The notes under the pieces: model-generated
The model's input: only the letters and a program-made list of their open reading frames with translations
The model's database searches: none
Told to the model about the DNA's origin: nothing
Shown: positions 31,902 through 42,634 of the stretch, piece by piece
Layout: each line of letters begins with the position of its first letter
Numbering within the stretch: the stretch's first letter is position 1
From: Cylindrodendrum hubeiense
Taxonomy: Eukaryota; Ascomycota; Sordariomycetes; Hypocreales; Nectriaceae
Direction of reading: 5' to 3'
Length of the DNA stretch: 64,000 bases
Assembly: GCA_014621425.1 (NCBI GenBank)
Contig: JAANBB010000057.1
Location: 1 to 64,000 of the forward strand
Position numbers and translations under genes: made by a program

Positions 31902-33318
31902 ATGGCTCGCAAACGCACAAAGAAGAGAACCCACCTGGGTGCCAACAACCCGGAGGTGGACGCTCCGGGCCATGCCACCGCGCGTGACCCCAAGAGTATG
32001 GTCATCCGAATTGGAGCCGGTGAGGTCGGGTCCAGCATCAGCCAGCTCGCAACCGACGTGCGAAGGGTCATGGAGCCCGGCACCGCCAGCCGATTGAAGG
32101 AGCGCAGAGGCAACCGACTCAGGGACTACGCCGTCATGGCCGGTCCCCTCGGTGTCACTCACCTGATGCTGTTCTCGCGGTCCGAGAGCGGCAACACCAA
32201 CTTGCGAATGGCTCTCGCGCCCCGAGGTCCTACGCTGAACTTCCGGGTCGAGAAGTACTCGCTCTGCAAGGATGTCCAAAGAGCACAGAGACACCCCAAG
32301 GGCGGCGGCAAGGAGTACATCACTCCTCCTCTAGTAAGTTGCCCTGAAATCTCGAATTGCCATCACCGCTAACCTGTTCCAGCTGGTCATGAACAACTTC
32401 ACTACCCCCGGCGCCGACTACAAGTCCAAGGTCCCCAAACACCTCGAGTCCCTTGCCACCACCGTCTTCCAGTCCCTATTCCCGCCCATCAACCCCCAAG
32501 CCACACCCCTCAAGTCGATTCGACGAGTACTCCTCCTGAACCGTGAGGCATCCGAGGAGGACGATGGCACATTCATTGTAAACTTCAGACACTACGCAAT
32601 CACCACAAGGTCAACAGGAGTTTCAAAACCTCTCCGCAGATTGAACGCGGCCGAGCACTTTTTGTCGACCAAGACGAGCAAGAAGGGAAAGATGCCCAAC
32701 CTGGGCAAGCTTGAGGACATTGCCGATTTCTTAACTGGCGGTGATAACGGCGATGGCTACATGACGGATGCGACCAGTGGAAGTGAGCTCGACACCGATG
32801 CCGAGGTCGAGGTCCTCGAGTCTGCGACCAGGAAGGTTCTGTCTTCCAAAGCCAGACAAGCGGCCGCTGAGAACGACGCCGAGCCAGAGGCAGACGAGGA
32901 CAACGTCGAGCGCCGAGCAGTGAAGCTGGTCGAGCTCGGCCCCCGAATGCGCCTGCGTTTGACCAAGGTCGAGGAGGGTCTTTGCTCAGGCAAGGTCATG
33001 TGGCACGAGTACGTGCACAAGAGCCAGCAAGAGATCAAGGAGCTGGAGAAGCGATGGCAGAAGCGCAACCAGGAGAAGGAGGCGCGAAAGAAGGAGCAAA
33101 AGGACAACGTCGAGAAGAAGAAGAAGGCCAAGGAGGAGCAGAACGGCGGCAAGGCCGACGAGGAAGACGATGAGGCTGATAACTACTACAGCGACATGGA
33201 CGTTGAGGACTTTGACAGCGAGGGATTGGCGGGTGACGCCGAGTACAAGGTCAACGAGAAAATGGAGGAAGACGGCGAGTGGGAAGACGAGCAAGAGGAT
33301 ATTGCCAACAATTTCTAG
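31902..33318 (+). CDS. SSF1: Ssf1/Peter Pan family Brix-domain ribosome biogenesis factor
   Basis: Two exons, 31902-32333 and 32383-33318, 455 aa. The Brix domain runs from about residue 30 to 330: signature pieces include RDPKSMVIRIGAGEVG, DVRRVMEPGTASRLKER, VMAGPLGVTHLMLFSRS, GPTLNFRVEKYSLCKDV and LVMNNFTTPG, which is rebuilt by the splice, then VKLVELGPRMRLRL. The basic N-terminus (MARKRTKKRTH) and the Lys/Glu-rich and acidic C-terminus are typical. The protein works in the nucleolus in 60S subunit assembly (27S pre-rRNA processing). The intron has a GCTAAC branch site. Co-oriented function with Rrp3 suggests joint control. Confidence 0.95.
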
Positions 33319-34019
33319 ATCTATTTTCGCTGGCGGTTGATTACCATTGGGTTTCGGTTATGGCGTTGTACATATCTGGGTCTACGGGCAATAAATGTGT
33401 GATTCCTCATGAGATTTTCCCTTTGCTGCTGCATTGTTCCACGTAATTCGTAGTTGAAGAATGGCTGATTGACCGTAAATGTTGTTGCCGTTTGAAAGTC
33501 AACGTGCTAGCTCCACAGACCCCGGCTCTAAACTATCGCATCTGAAGGTGACGTTGAGCATGAAGACCAGCCAACGCAACAAAACCTGAAGATATAAATA
33601 TTAGAAGAATTTCCATTGTCTTCTAGAGAATACAACCCGCCCACTCACCGCATATCATATATGACATCTGCTGTTAATGATGTCAAATCAATCAAGACGT
33701 GACAAGACCCTGCAGGTGCAGGGTAGCCGGATAATTTCCGCCATGCTGGTTCGCCGACCGCTATCTAGTGCAGCGATGTTCGGTGAGACAAACCAACAAA
33801 CAAACTCCCTCGCACGCGCACATAGTCTCCCTCGTCTCACGGGGACGTCGCTCCAAGCTGGTGTCTGGATAATTTTACTTCCTTTTGCATTTTTATTGCC
33901 GCGAATAGTGGCCGGTCAGTGCGCTGCAACTTGCCAGCTGCGGTTGTCCCGGATAATCTCATCCAGCTGGTCTTCACGTGCGGATTTACGGCCGTGAACG
34001 GAGGCGCATCAGCGACACC
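33319..34019. other. intergenic, upstream of the PP2C gene
   Basis: About 700 bp; a frame at 33677-33997 begins with ATG but shows no protein-like features. Nothing else seen. Confidence 0.55.
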
Positions 34020-35654
34020 ATGATTCGCAGGCCATTGGGAAATGCGTGGGCGGCGCGATTGTTGATCAACCGGGGAGTTCGAGCACCTTCGCCGGCATGT
34101 GTGCGCTTCACGTCAACGGGAGCGCCCAAGCCTTCAGGGACGGGAGCGGACAAGCCGTTCGCGGGTGCCGAGGCGCTCAAGGGTTCCAGGTGGGAGCGCA
34201 TAAAGAAGGACTTGTGGGAGGGCGTCCCCAAGACTCGAACGGACTGGAGACGGCTCATTCTGCTGGCCGTCGCTGTACAGATAGTATGGACTGTGTACGA
34301 CAACGTGAGTGACTCTGCGCCGGCGCCCGTCCCTGCCCTTGAGGCCGCGGCGTCGGAGATTCCCATCAAGTCTCCCGTGGAAGCCCTCGATCTCAAAGCC
34401 GCCGATGCCAAGCTGCGCCGAGAAGTCCGCAGCTTCGTCTTTGAGGGACAGGACAAGGTGCAGGGCCGCGTAGACGTGGTCCGCGTGTCAAGCAACCACC
34501 CGGTGGAGGACGAGTGGGATCTCGCTTTGGCGGGGGGCGTTGGTGGGAACAAGACTTTGTATTCCGGAGTCTATGATGGACACGCGTAAGTATTCTGAGC
34601 GCGGAGAAGTTGACCAGAGCAAGTGCTAACCAAGGTGTCTCGCAGTGGCTGGGCTACCTCTAAGGTGTTGAAGCAGTCCCTCGTGTCCTATGTATCGACG
34701 GCATTGTCCGGTGTGGCTCCAGCCACTTCCGGTAACCTGGTGGATGATGCTATCAAGAAGGCCTTTGTCCGTCTTGATGACCGCATCACCGCCGATGCAA
34801 CGGATGCAGTCAAGGCCGGCTATGAACCTGGCGCCGCCGAGGTCATCTCCGCAATTGCTCCTGCGATAGCGGGGAGCTGTGCTCTTCTGTCGATTTACGA
34901 TCCTCAGACATCGACCCTCCGGACCGCCGTCACGGGAGACTCCCGTGCTGTCCGCGGTGCCTGGTCGTCGAAGGCTGAGCAGTTTGAAGCTGACCAGCTG
35001 AGCCTCGACCAGACTGGCTTCAACCAGGGCGAAGTCGACCGCATAGACCGCGAGCATCCCGGAGAGAAGAACGACATTCTGAGCCCTAGCTCTGGTCGGC
35101 TTCTTGGTCTCGCAGTGACGAGAGCCTTTGGCGACCACCGCTGGAAGTGGACCAAGGAGCTCATCACGACGGCAAAGGAGGACTTCTACGGCACCAGCCC
35201 GCGCCCCAAGTACCTGACGCCTCCATACATGTCGGCCGAGCCCGAAGTCACGACGCGCCAGGTCCAGACCGAAGACTTCGTCATCCTCGCCTCCGACGGC
35301 CTCTGGGACACCATCAGCAACGAAGACGCCGTCGCCTGCGTGTCGCGCTGGCTCGCGGCCAAGAAGGCCGGCAAGCCCGAGCCGGTCAAGGAGACCAAGC
35401 ACGTCGGTGGGCTCGGGGACGGCTGGATGGCCACGCCGGAGCACTTCGCCATCGAGGACCTCGACAGCGCGGCCGTGTGCCTGGTCAAGAACGCGCTGGG
35501 CGGATCGAGGCGGAAGCTGTTTTTGGGCGCCGTCACCACGTACGCGCCGATGAGCCGCAATGTGCGGGACGACATGACTGTCCAGGTGATTTTCTTCAAG
35601 GACCCGTATCAGTCGAGCGGGTGGAAGAGAATCTTCGGCGTTAGTGAGAAATAA
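34020..35654 (+). CDS. mitochondrial PP2C-type protein phosphatase (Ptc5-like, pyruvate dehydrogenase phosphatase)
   Basis: Two exons, 34020-34585 and 34646-35654, 524 aa. The first 30 residues are Arg-rich with no acidic residue (RRPLGNAWAARLLINRGVRA), a likely mitochondrial leader, followed by a probable membrane segment LILLAVAVQIVWTVY near residue 80. PP2C metal motifs are complete: GVYDGHAG (made by the splice), AGSCALL, VTGDSRAV, GRLLGLAVTRAFGD, ASDGLWD and NVRDDMTV. This arrangement matches yeast Ptc5, which dephosphorylates the E1-alpha subunit of pyruvate dehydrogenase in the mitochondrion. A membrane anchor and Pro/Ala-rich linker precede the catalytic domain. Assignment to Ptc5 rather than another mitochondrial PP2C is likely but not proven. 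Confidence 0.88.
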
Positions 35655-35933
35655 TAGAAGGTTTGTATGACTCTGTAGACATTCCCAGGAGATGTGCCAA
35701 GAGGGATGTGTGTGTGGCTGAGCATATTGTTGTTTCGCCGGCTCATGTACCTGATCACTTCTCCGGTTTCGCAATCTTCATATTCTTTGGCGCGGGGAGC
35801 ATTTCAGTCTTTGATACCTGGCACATGCTCGGCGTCGGTTGGACACTTCTTTCTGCTAGTTATTTAACTGATGGAGATATATTGCTAGCTTGGCTACATT
35901 CTCAACGGCATGCATTTCCTAAACCCCATCCGT
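35655..35933. other. convergent 3' intergenic
   Basis: About 280 bp between the 3' ends of the PP2C gene and the FAD oxidase; nothing found. Confidence 0.6.
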
Positions 35934-37436
35934 TCACAACCTCTCCTTTGGTGCATCGACCGAAACCAGAGGGACATTTCCCAGAGCTTTCCTGCTTCTC
36001 GACCCTTCCATAAGTTTGTTGGGAGCCGTTTCCCCTGCCTTCTTTTCTCTCCATTGCCACGCCTTGACCGCGGGCCGATCTAGCCCAACGCCCTCCATGA
36101 TATCCACCACCCAGCTCCCGATATTGGGAAGATACTTGAAGGCATGTCCACTTCCTGCTGTCGCAACCATCAGACCCTTCTTGCCCTGCACTCTATCGAT
36201 AACGTAGTGATTGTCGTACGAGTCGTTGTACCAGCAGAGCCGAGTCAGCCAAATGTCGATGCCTTCGGCACCCAGCTCGGGGAGATAGTCGTCAAGGAAC
36301 TTCCGGATTACTGTAAGCGCCTGCTCTGGAATTTTCTTCAGAGATTCGCCCTCAGTCCATCGTGTAATGGGTTCGCTGCGCTCGACTCCGTCTGCCTGCG
36401 CTCGCGGGTTTGTGTACTTGGTGCCGCGGTAGCCGATCTTGAGGTGACCGTTCTCATCCGCGGGGAAGCCGTAAAGACCTCCCTCAGCGCCATCACGGAT
36501 CTTAAAGGTCCATGCTGGGAAGCGAGAAGCGGAAAATCGCTTGCGGAGGGGAGAGGACTCGGGCAGCTTGAGGATGACGACAGATCCTGCAGTTGTTTCG
36601 GCGAGGCCATCGAGATCAGGGACAAGCGTTGGTGTCCAGCCGCCACAGGCGACAATGGTCATGGCAGCAGCGTGGAATTTTCCATCGGCGGTTCGGATGC
36701 CTGTGACTTTGCCAGATGCATCTTCAATTGTCGACTTAAAGCGACCGGCCTTGGGGTCAAGAACAAACTGAACACCCAGAGACTTGGCCTTGTGCAATGC
36801 AAAACGACACGCCTTGTCTGCAATAGCGGTGCCGCCTGTGGTATCAAGAACGCCCAACAACTTCTTACTAAAAGGCTGCATTGCCTCGGCGAAGCCTTTT
36901 TCCTCCGCTAGGCGGAGATGATCCTCTTCATTGTTGATGAGTTGGGTGCCACGGTGGCCAGCCGCCTCCATCCCCTGTACGGTATCTCTCTCAAACCCCG
37001 GCAAAGTATCGGCATCAGTGAGTGAGATGTTGCCGTTGTTGATCCAAACGACGTCGTCAGAGGTCATGCCAGGTGGGACAGCAGCGCCGCCGAGCCGAAG
37101 CTCTTCGTGCCACGCGTTCCATATCTTCAGAGCCTCGGCGGTAAGCTCCTGGTACTCGGTCTGGGATCCATAGGCGGACCGAATGATTTTGTTGATGTCT
37201 GAGTTGCGCAGTTAGTGATGATCAAGGACGGATATGGCTTAGAGCGACAAACCTGCAGAGGCAGCGTCACAGCCTTCAGTGTACGAGTAGAGTGTCTTTT
37301 CATACGGCTGCCTGTCAAAGACGGTAACCTTTGTGTATCCCCGCTGCGCAAGGTGGATTGCGGTACTCAGTCCGAAGATACCGGCGCCGACAATGACGAC
37401 CGGATCGGTCTTGGAAGGGGGAGAAATAGCTGTCAT
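35934..37436 (-). CDS. FAD-dependent amine/amino-acid oxidase (saccharopine/pipecolate oxidase or fructosyl-amino-acid oxidase type)
   Basis: Two exons on the minus strand, 37436-37253 and 37198-35934, 482 aa. The N-terminal dinucleotide motif IVGAGIFGLSTAIHLAQRGY binds FAD. CDAASADINKIIRSAYG, rebuilt by the splice, and the C-terminal RLCWYNDSYDNHY and GLMVATAGSGHAFKYLPNIG match the sarcosine-oxidase-like family; the Cys in RLCWY is where these enzymes usually attach flavin covalently. Fungal relatives include saccharopine oxidase, pipecolate oxidase and fructosyl-amino-acid oxidase, and I cannot separate these by eye. Members are often peroxisomal; this one ends in ERL, not the canonical SKL-type signal, so its location is unclear. 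A D-2-hydroxyacid dehydrogenase gene lies next upstream on the same strand. Confidence 0.87.
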
Positions 37437-37764
37437 CTTGTCAGGTCCTCGCACGTGGCGCCAGCAACATATGACGACTCACACATTGCACGACAGAAGT
37501 ATTGCGATCTGCGATAATTTACTTCTAAACAGCGCTCAAGAAATGTCGCGATGGAGAGGGGCTATTTGTAATTCTTCAGCAAACCTGCGTCCGGCCAGGC
37601 AGATTAAGCAGCCGAACGAAGGAGTGATGATTGGTTCAAGATATGAGGCTCGGCACTCGAGAGGCGGAGTCGGCATCGCAGACCCCGTAATTATGCCTCA
37701 TGCCTAACAAGGCGTATTAAGGACAGATGATGAGAAGGTTGCATTTTCTGTCCCCATTTCTCGG
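37437..37764. other. intergenic
   Basis: About 330 bp between two minus-strand enzyme genes. No gene or repeat identified. Confidence 0.55.
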
Positions 37765-38870
37765 CTAGTCTCGTGCTATCTCGTTTACTGGGGCAACTGG
37801 GCGTCCGGTCTTGAACAACGCCTTGATGTTCTCAAAGCACTCTCTCTCGCCCTTTTGGAACGCCAAATCGGTTAACCCTCCCACGTGAGGTTGGACAGTG
37901 ACCTTATCGCTAGTTTTAAAGTAGTCATTGATGTCTGGCTCGTTCCAGAACACATCAAGCCCGGCCCTTGCAATCTTGCCGCTCTCCAGAGCGTCAATGA
38001 GGGCGGGCTCGTCAATCACAGGACCACGAGACGTGTTGACGATGAATGACCCATCCTTCATCGCTGCAAACTCCTTGGTAGAGATGAGATCCGTCGTCTC
38101 GGCGTTCAGTGGACAATTTATTGACACGACGTCGGACTGGCCGAGCAGTTCATGCAGGGAAGCGCAGTAGGTCGCGTTGTACTTGGCCTCCTCGTCGGCG
38201 CTCAGCTGCCGGCGGTTGTGGTACTTGATCCGCATGTTGAACACCGCCGCTCGCTTCGCCAGATGCTTGCCAATCGCGCCCATGCCGACGATTCCCAACG
38301 TCATTCCCGACGGGTCTTTGCTGGGCACGACCGGGTCCTTCCACAGGCCCTCGCGAGTACAGCGCTCCGCTCGGGACGTGTCTCGCACGACGGCCAGGAT
38401 CAAAAAGAAGGACATGTCGGCTGTGGCTTCGGCGACGGCATCGAGGCTGTTGCAGAACCAGATATTGTTTCGCGTCAACCAGTCGATATCGAAGTCGTCA
38501 TAGCCAGCGGCCGCTGACGCGATGATGCGGCAGTGCGGGGTGAGGGGTTTAAACATGGCCTCGTTGAATGGATGATAAGGACCTCGACCCATCCGAATAA
38601 TGAAGGTATCGATAGGGCCATGTTCGGAGATCATGGCCGGCAATTGATCTAGTGCTTCCTGGTGGTTCTTGACATCGAGGACCTGCTCGTAACAATGTGT
38701 CAGCCATGTGATATCGCCTTGACCACTGGCTCCCGAAACAGAGCGATGGTTATACGGACAGCGTAGTCAAAATCTTCCTTAAACTGGGCCAGGTAGTCAT
38801 CGCCGACGAACTTTGGGATTCCGAGGGCGACCACTCGTGGCTTTCTGCCGCTGTATGTTGCTTGGGTCAT
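37765..38870 (-). CDS. D-isomer-specific 2-hydroxyacid dehydrogenase (glyoxylate/hydroxypyruvate reductase-like)
   Basis: Two exons on the minus strand, 38870-38760 and 38682-37765, 342 aa. The NAD(P) motif is GIVGMGAIGKHLAKRAAVFNM. Catalytic residues are visible: Arg in NTSRGPVIDE, Glu in the LDVFWNEPDI segment and His in QPHVGG. Together they mark the D-2-hydroxyacid dehydrogenase family, which reduces 2-keto acids with NADH or NADPH in the cytosol or mitochondrion. Substrate unknown; glyoxylate, hydroxypyruvate and branched 2-keto acids are common. It follows the FAD oxidase on the same strand at about 330 bp. The first exon supplies MTQATYSGRKPRVVALGIP, a typical start. Confidence 0.9.
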
Positions 38871-39453
38871 GGTGGCCACTATGAGCGGGGTACCGGCAGA
38901 GTAAGATCGTTCCTGAGTTTGGAGGAGTTGATCGGAACAGCTCTATAGCCTGAGGCTTGCCGAGTTTGTCTCATTAACTGGTGCTTTCGTCTGAATATGA
39001 GCAAATAGAGAAGGTGGCATTTCTGTTGCGGTTCTCACTGAGGAGAGACTGGTGGAAGACTTCCGTGATTTGTGGAGCCGCTAACAACGTGTGAATTGCT
39101 GAACCAACCCGTTGTCTTTTCTGTCAATATCCCATGACAAGTTTGCAGTCTACCTGGCAAATCCAACCCTGCTCAAACGCCTGAGATTCAAGTCTGCAAG
39201 AAGCAGTTCCGTAGGTTTCAAAAACACCCAGTCTCCTAACACCGCTTCAACCAAGCATAACGCATGTAAATTTAACCACCTAACACGAAGTAATACGCGA
39301 AGTGAAGCTATAGGCGCGGTTATATTCAGTAGCATAGCTCAAGCGTATAGAAAAGTGTATAGTTTGCTGAATAGGAATAGTTTAGATATTGCTGTTTAAG
39401 ACGAAGCCTATGTCTCGAAGTTATATTCGCCAAAGTGTAGGTACCGTAATCGT
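38871..39453. other. intergenic
   Basis: About 580 bp, no supported gene. A frame at 39112-39399 has no protein-like signature. Confidence 0.55.
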
Positions 39454-41006
39454 TCATATCTCATATCTACGTCCAGTTGTAGAAACAGACGGCGCTCTAC
39501 TTGTACCATTACTTGAGCAGTGTTGAAACTGAATTTCAGGGTCTTTGCTCTCAAGTGCTTCCAGAAGGTCGTTGTCTATTTGCCACATCATCTTTTCAGC
39601 CATTTGCTTCATTATCCTGGCCCCATTCCCATTAACATCTCGTTCTGAGTTTAGCCTTGGCCCTCGAACTCCTGTTATCACCTTGTTGTGCGTTGCAGGT
39701 ATGACAAACTTAGCATGGTGGAGTGCCATGTACTGAGCACAGAAGTAACAGGCTGCTTTGCTACAGCCGATGTACCTGTCTCCATCGGCAAAGTCCCACA
39801 TTGAACGACTGAAGAGATCGGCAAGTTGAAGTTCGCAATGAATTCTAGTGCAAACCGAATGTTCCGCTGCCAGGGCTTCGCTAATGTTCTTTTCGGCATC
39901 CATCTCTGCAAACGCAACTAACAATTTTCTTTTTTGGGGCAGTTGAACGTTTTTCGCTGTACATATCCCTTTTATCATTTCGTACGCGACTGCGCTTCCC
40001 GGGGAAATATGAGTAATTTCGGCGTCGGGAGAGTCTTCAAATTGGAAGCTGTAAATATCCTTGATTGTAGGAACTTTCAATGCCGCAAGAATGATGATTT
40101 TGACTGCATGAACTTGAGCACCCAATCGTCCAACGTAGTGCGCAAGATCCACAAAGCAGTCCAGGGGTTCCTCGGAATATTCGAGGATGATCGGGATATT
40201 GCTCTCTCTAGCATTGTAGCAAGCTCTAGAGAGTTCAGGGTGTTTTAGGGATTGCAGATTGTGAATCCATGACTTCAATCGACGAGCTTAAGTCCTGCTT
40301 AGAAATGCTTCCGTCTCACAAATTCATATTGGGACACACCTTTACTATCATTTATTCCCGTCTGATTTAACCTTGTAAGGCATTTATTCGCGAATGACGC
40401 CATCATATTTTTGTAGAAGGTAATGCGCTGTGACGCCAGTGCGAGAGCCCCGCTGAGAAGATCTACCTCAATGCGTTCTCGGTTGTCGGAATTGAGATTC
40501 ATGATTGTGAGATGCAAGTACTTCATGAACTTCTTCACGCTGGGCTTGACCGATTCATTCGATGCGAGCCACAGGGTATTGCGGCGCAATCCCCTTTGAG
40601 TATTTCGCAAAGCTGCGGCAGTGACGGTTCCACCACCCTTTTCAATGTCACAAAGATAAGCCACTTTATCTAGAAAGTTGCGTCTCATTTCGACCTGGTT
40701 CTTCTGTCCCGTATCAAAGTCTCTGCTGGTTATTATTTCCCTGTCCTGAGGGTTTGCTCGGAACGGTTTTATGTAGGAGTATAACAACAGTTTCATGATG
40801 TATATGTTGGATGATTTGGAGAGTGGATCCAAGAAGGGCTGCGCTGCAGCTTGCTGCGCCATAGCCTTTGGCATAGTTGGAGGGCTTCTCATGGCTACTG
40901 GAGCTTGTGGCAGACGCACCGATGTGATTTCGTTTTCCCTTGCTTCCTCTTTCGCAGTACCGACGTCAGGCGAGTACTGATTTGGCTTCAGTTCAAGATC
41001 CATCAT
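39454..41006 (-). CDS. OTT_1508-like deaminase-fold protein
   Basis: Two exons on the minus strand, 41006-40320 and 40272-39454, joined by a 47-nt intron, 501 aa. The N-terminal half (about 1-230) is a helical region of unknown type with a Pro/Ala-rich start and a basic segment RNTQRGLRRNTLW. The C-terminal half carries the deaminase signature: His374 and Glu376 in RIHCELQLADLF, then YIGCSKAACYFCAQYM with Cys404 and Cys407, matching the HxE...CxxC zinc site. The order and GCSKxxCYxC motif fit the fungal OTT_1508-like deaminases, a family whose relatives include bacterial toxins. Whether the substrate is nucleic acid, nucleotide or a small molecule is unknown. No secretion signal, so it presumably acts inside the cell. 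Surrounded by gene-poor DNA. Confidence 0.72.
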
Positions 41007-42634
41007 GTAAATTGAAAAGCGAGAAGGGGCAAAGCTTGAAAATTATTCTCGAAATTTGTTCGACTTCTTATTCACGCCGCCATATATGAAGTGGGCGCGT
41101 GTGTAATATACTGATAATAATTGACATTTTGTTAGGATACTAGAAGCTTCCACACAGTCTTACGCGGGGTTGGGCGTCCTTTGATTCGTCGTGGCTTGCA
41201 TGCCACAGCAGCCTTCGTGGCGCCGTTTATTCAGTTTCTCACACCATTGGATTTTACCCGAAGCACATGTGTGTGTTCGTCATAAGCTACACTATGTGTA
41301 AAGGAGATTGCTTTTCCTACTATGCGTTCTATATTCCCATTATGTAGTATTGGTATTTCTCTACTCTGAAATGGTGTAGGCTGACTCAAGGCCGAGAATA
41401 GCGAGCGGTGCCCTAGTATGATGATATGGAATATGCTGTGAGGTAGTAGGTTGTCAATTACCGTCCACAGTGTCGAGAGACATTAGATGGTTCGTCACTT
41501 CTATGTCTCTAGAAACAGGCAGAAGATAAAGGCTGAATAATGCCGCCTCATTCTTCCGCTACCTCTCGAGTGCAAGCCTCATGATCGTTCCAGATTATTA
41601 TCGTTATGCAGGGGGAGCTGAAAACCCAACAACCACCCAGAATACCGCTCAACACCCACGATCTGAGAATATACATTTTGATGCGCCTTGAGCAGTGGCC
41701 CAAACTTCAGGCTAGTTCTCTGCCGAATGCCGATAATTCCCTCCAGAAGATGCTGTCTGGTGCCATCCTTCACTGCTCAACGTGAAGCCTAGCCCAGTCT
41801 GTACTTAGTTGCCCCAGGTAATCCGCGTGCCATCAAACTTGGAATAGTTCAAACCGCTCGTTTGCGAGATGTCCAGAAACTGGCAAATCTAACTACGATG
41901 GTTGGGCGAAATTTGCAAGACAGAGGTTGGAGTAAATGGCTCATCATCGCTTGTCTGTAGGATAAACTTCAGCCATCTCTCCATTTGATCGCGATGAACT
42001 AACAACGTGCATTTCACCAGAGCGGCACTCAACGACCTTCTCTACGTGCAGATCTTCAATCTTTCCTACTCCCATGCATGGTTCTCATTCCGCCATGGTA
42101 ATGGATTTCCGTGTCGCGATCGCGTTGGTGATGTGATGCAAACTTGCGTATAAGAATGAAGGTCAAGGTTGAAAGGCACTCAGGCGTTCCCACGTCAGAC
42201 AAGCCCATCAATGCCTAGATAGATAGATGCCTGACGAGCCAACGCGCTAGCAAAGCTCACCCGTCTTCGCTGAGCCGCGCGATGGCTGAGGCACTATTGC
42301 GGGCGGGCCGTCGCAAGCCGACCGAACTCGGAATGACATCACCGCCACGATCGCAAGAGCCGGCATCCCTTTGGGCCGAACAATGCCGCATCAATTACGG
42401 GGCAGTGTTCTGAGCTTTATCTTGTGACTTGATTGCGAATCACAGGTGCAGATTTGAATCGTCGGTAGATTGAGGGCGGCGCCTTATTCGAAGAGTCATC
42501 GGCAGATATCGTATCTACTTATCTTAGCCGTAGATAAGGGAGCTTCATATCGGCTCCGCGTGCGCTTATAACCAGGACGATCCCAGACCACAGAGATACC
42601 GATTGAACCATATTCATTTCAGTTTCTATTCACA
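41007..42634. other. gene-poor region upstream of HglS-like gene
   Basis: About 1.6 kb. AT-rich left of about 41700. No credible gene; a 64-codon minus frame at 41579-41773 is unsupported. Confidence 0.5.

Noticed and set aside
34626..35774. Long open frame of 382 codons on the minus strand
   Set aside because: It overlaps the PP2C phosphatase antisense. The phosphatase has all its metal motifs, while this frame has none and an odd Arg/Gly/Asp-rich composition; GC-rich codon bias creates such shadows.
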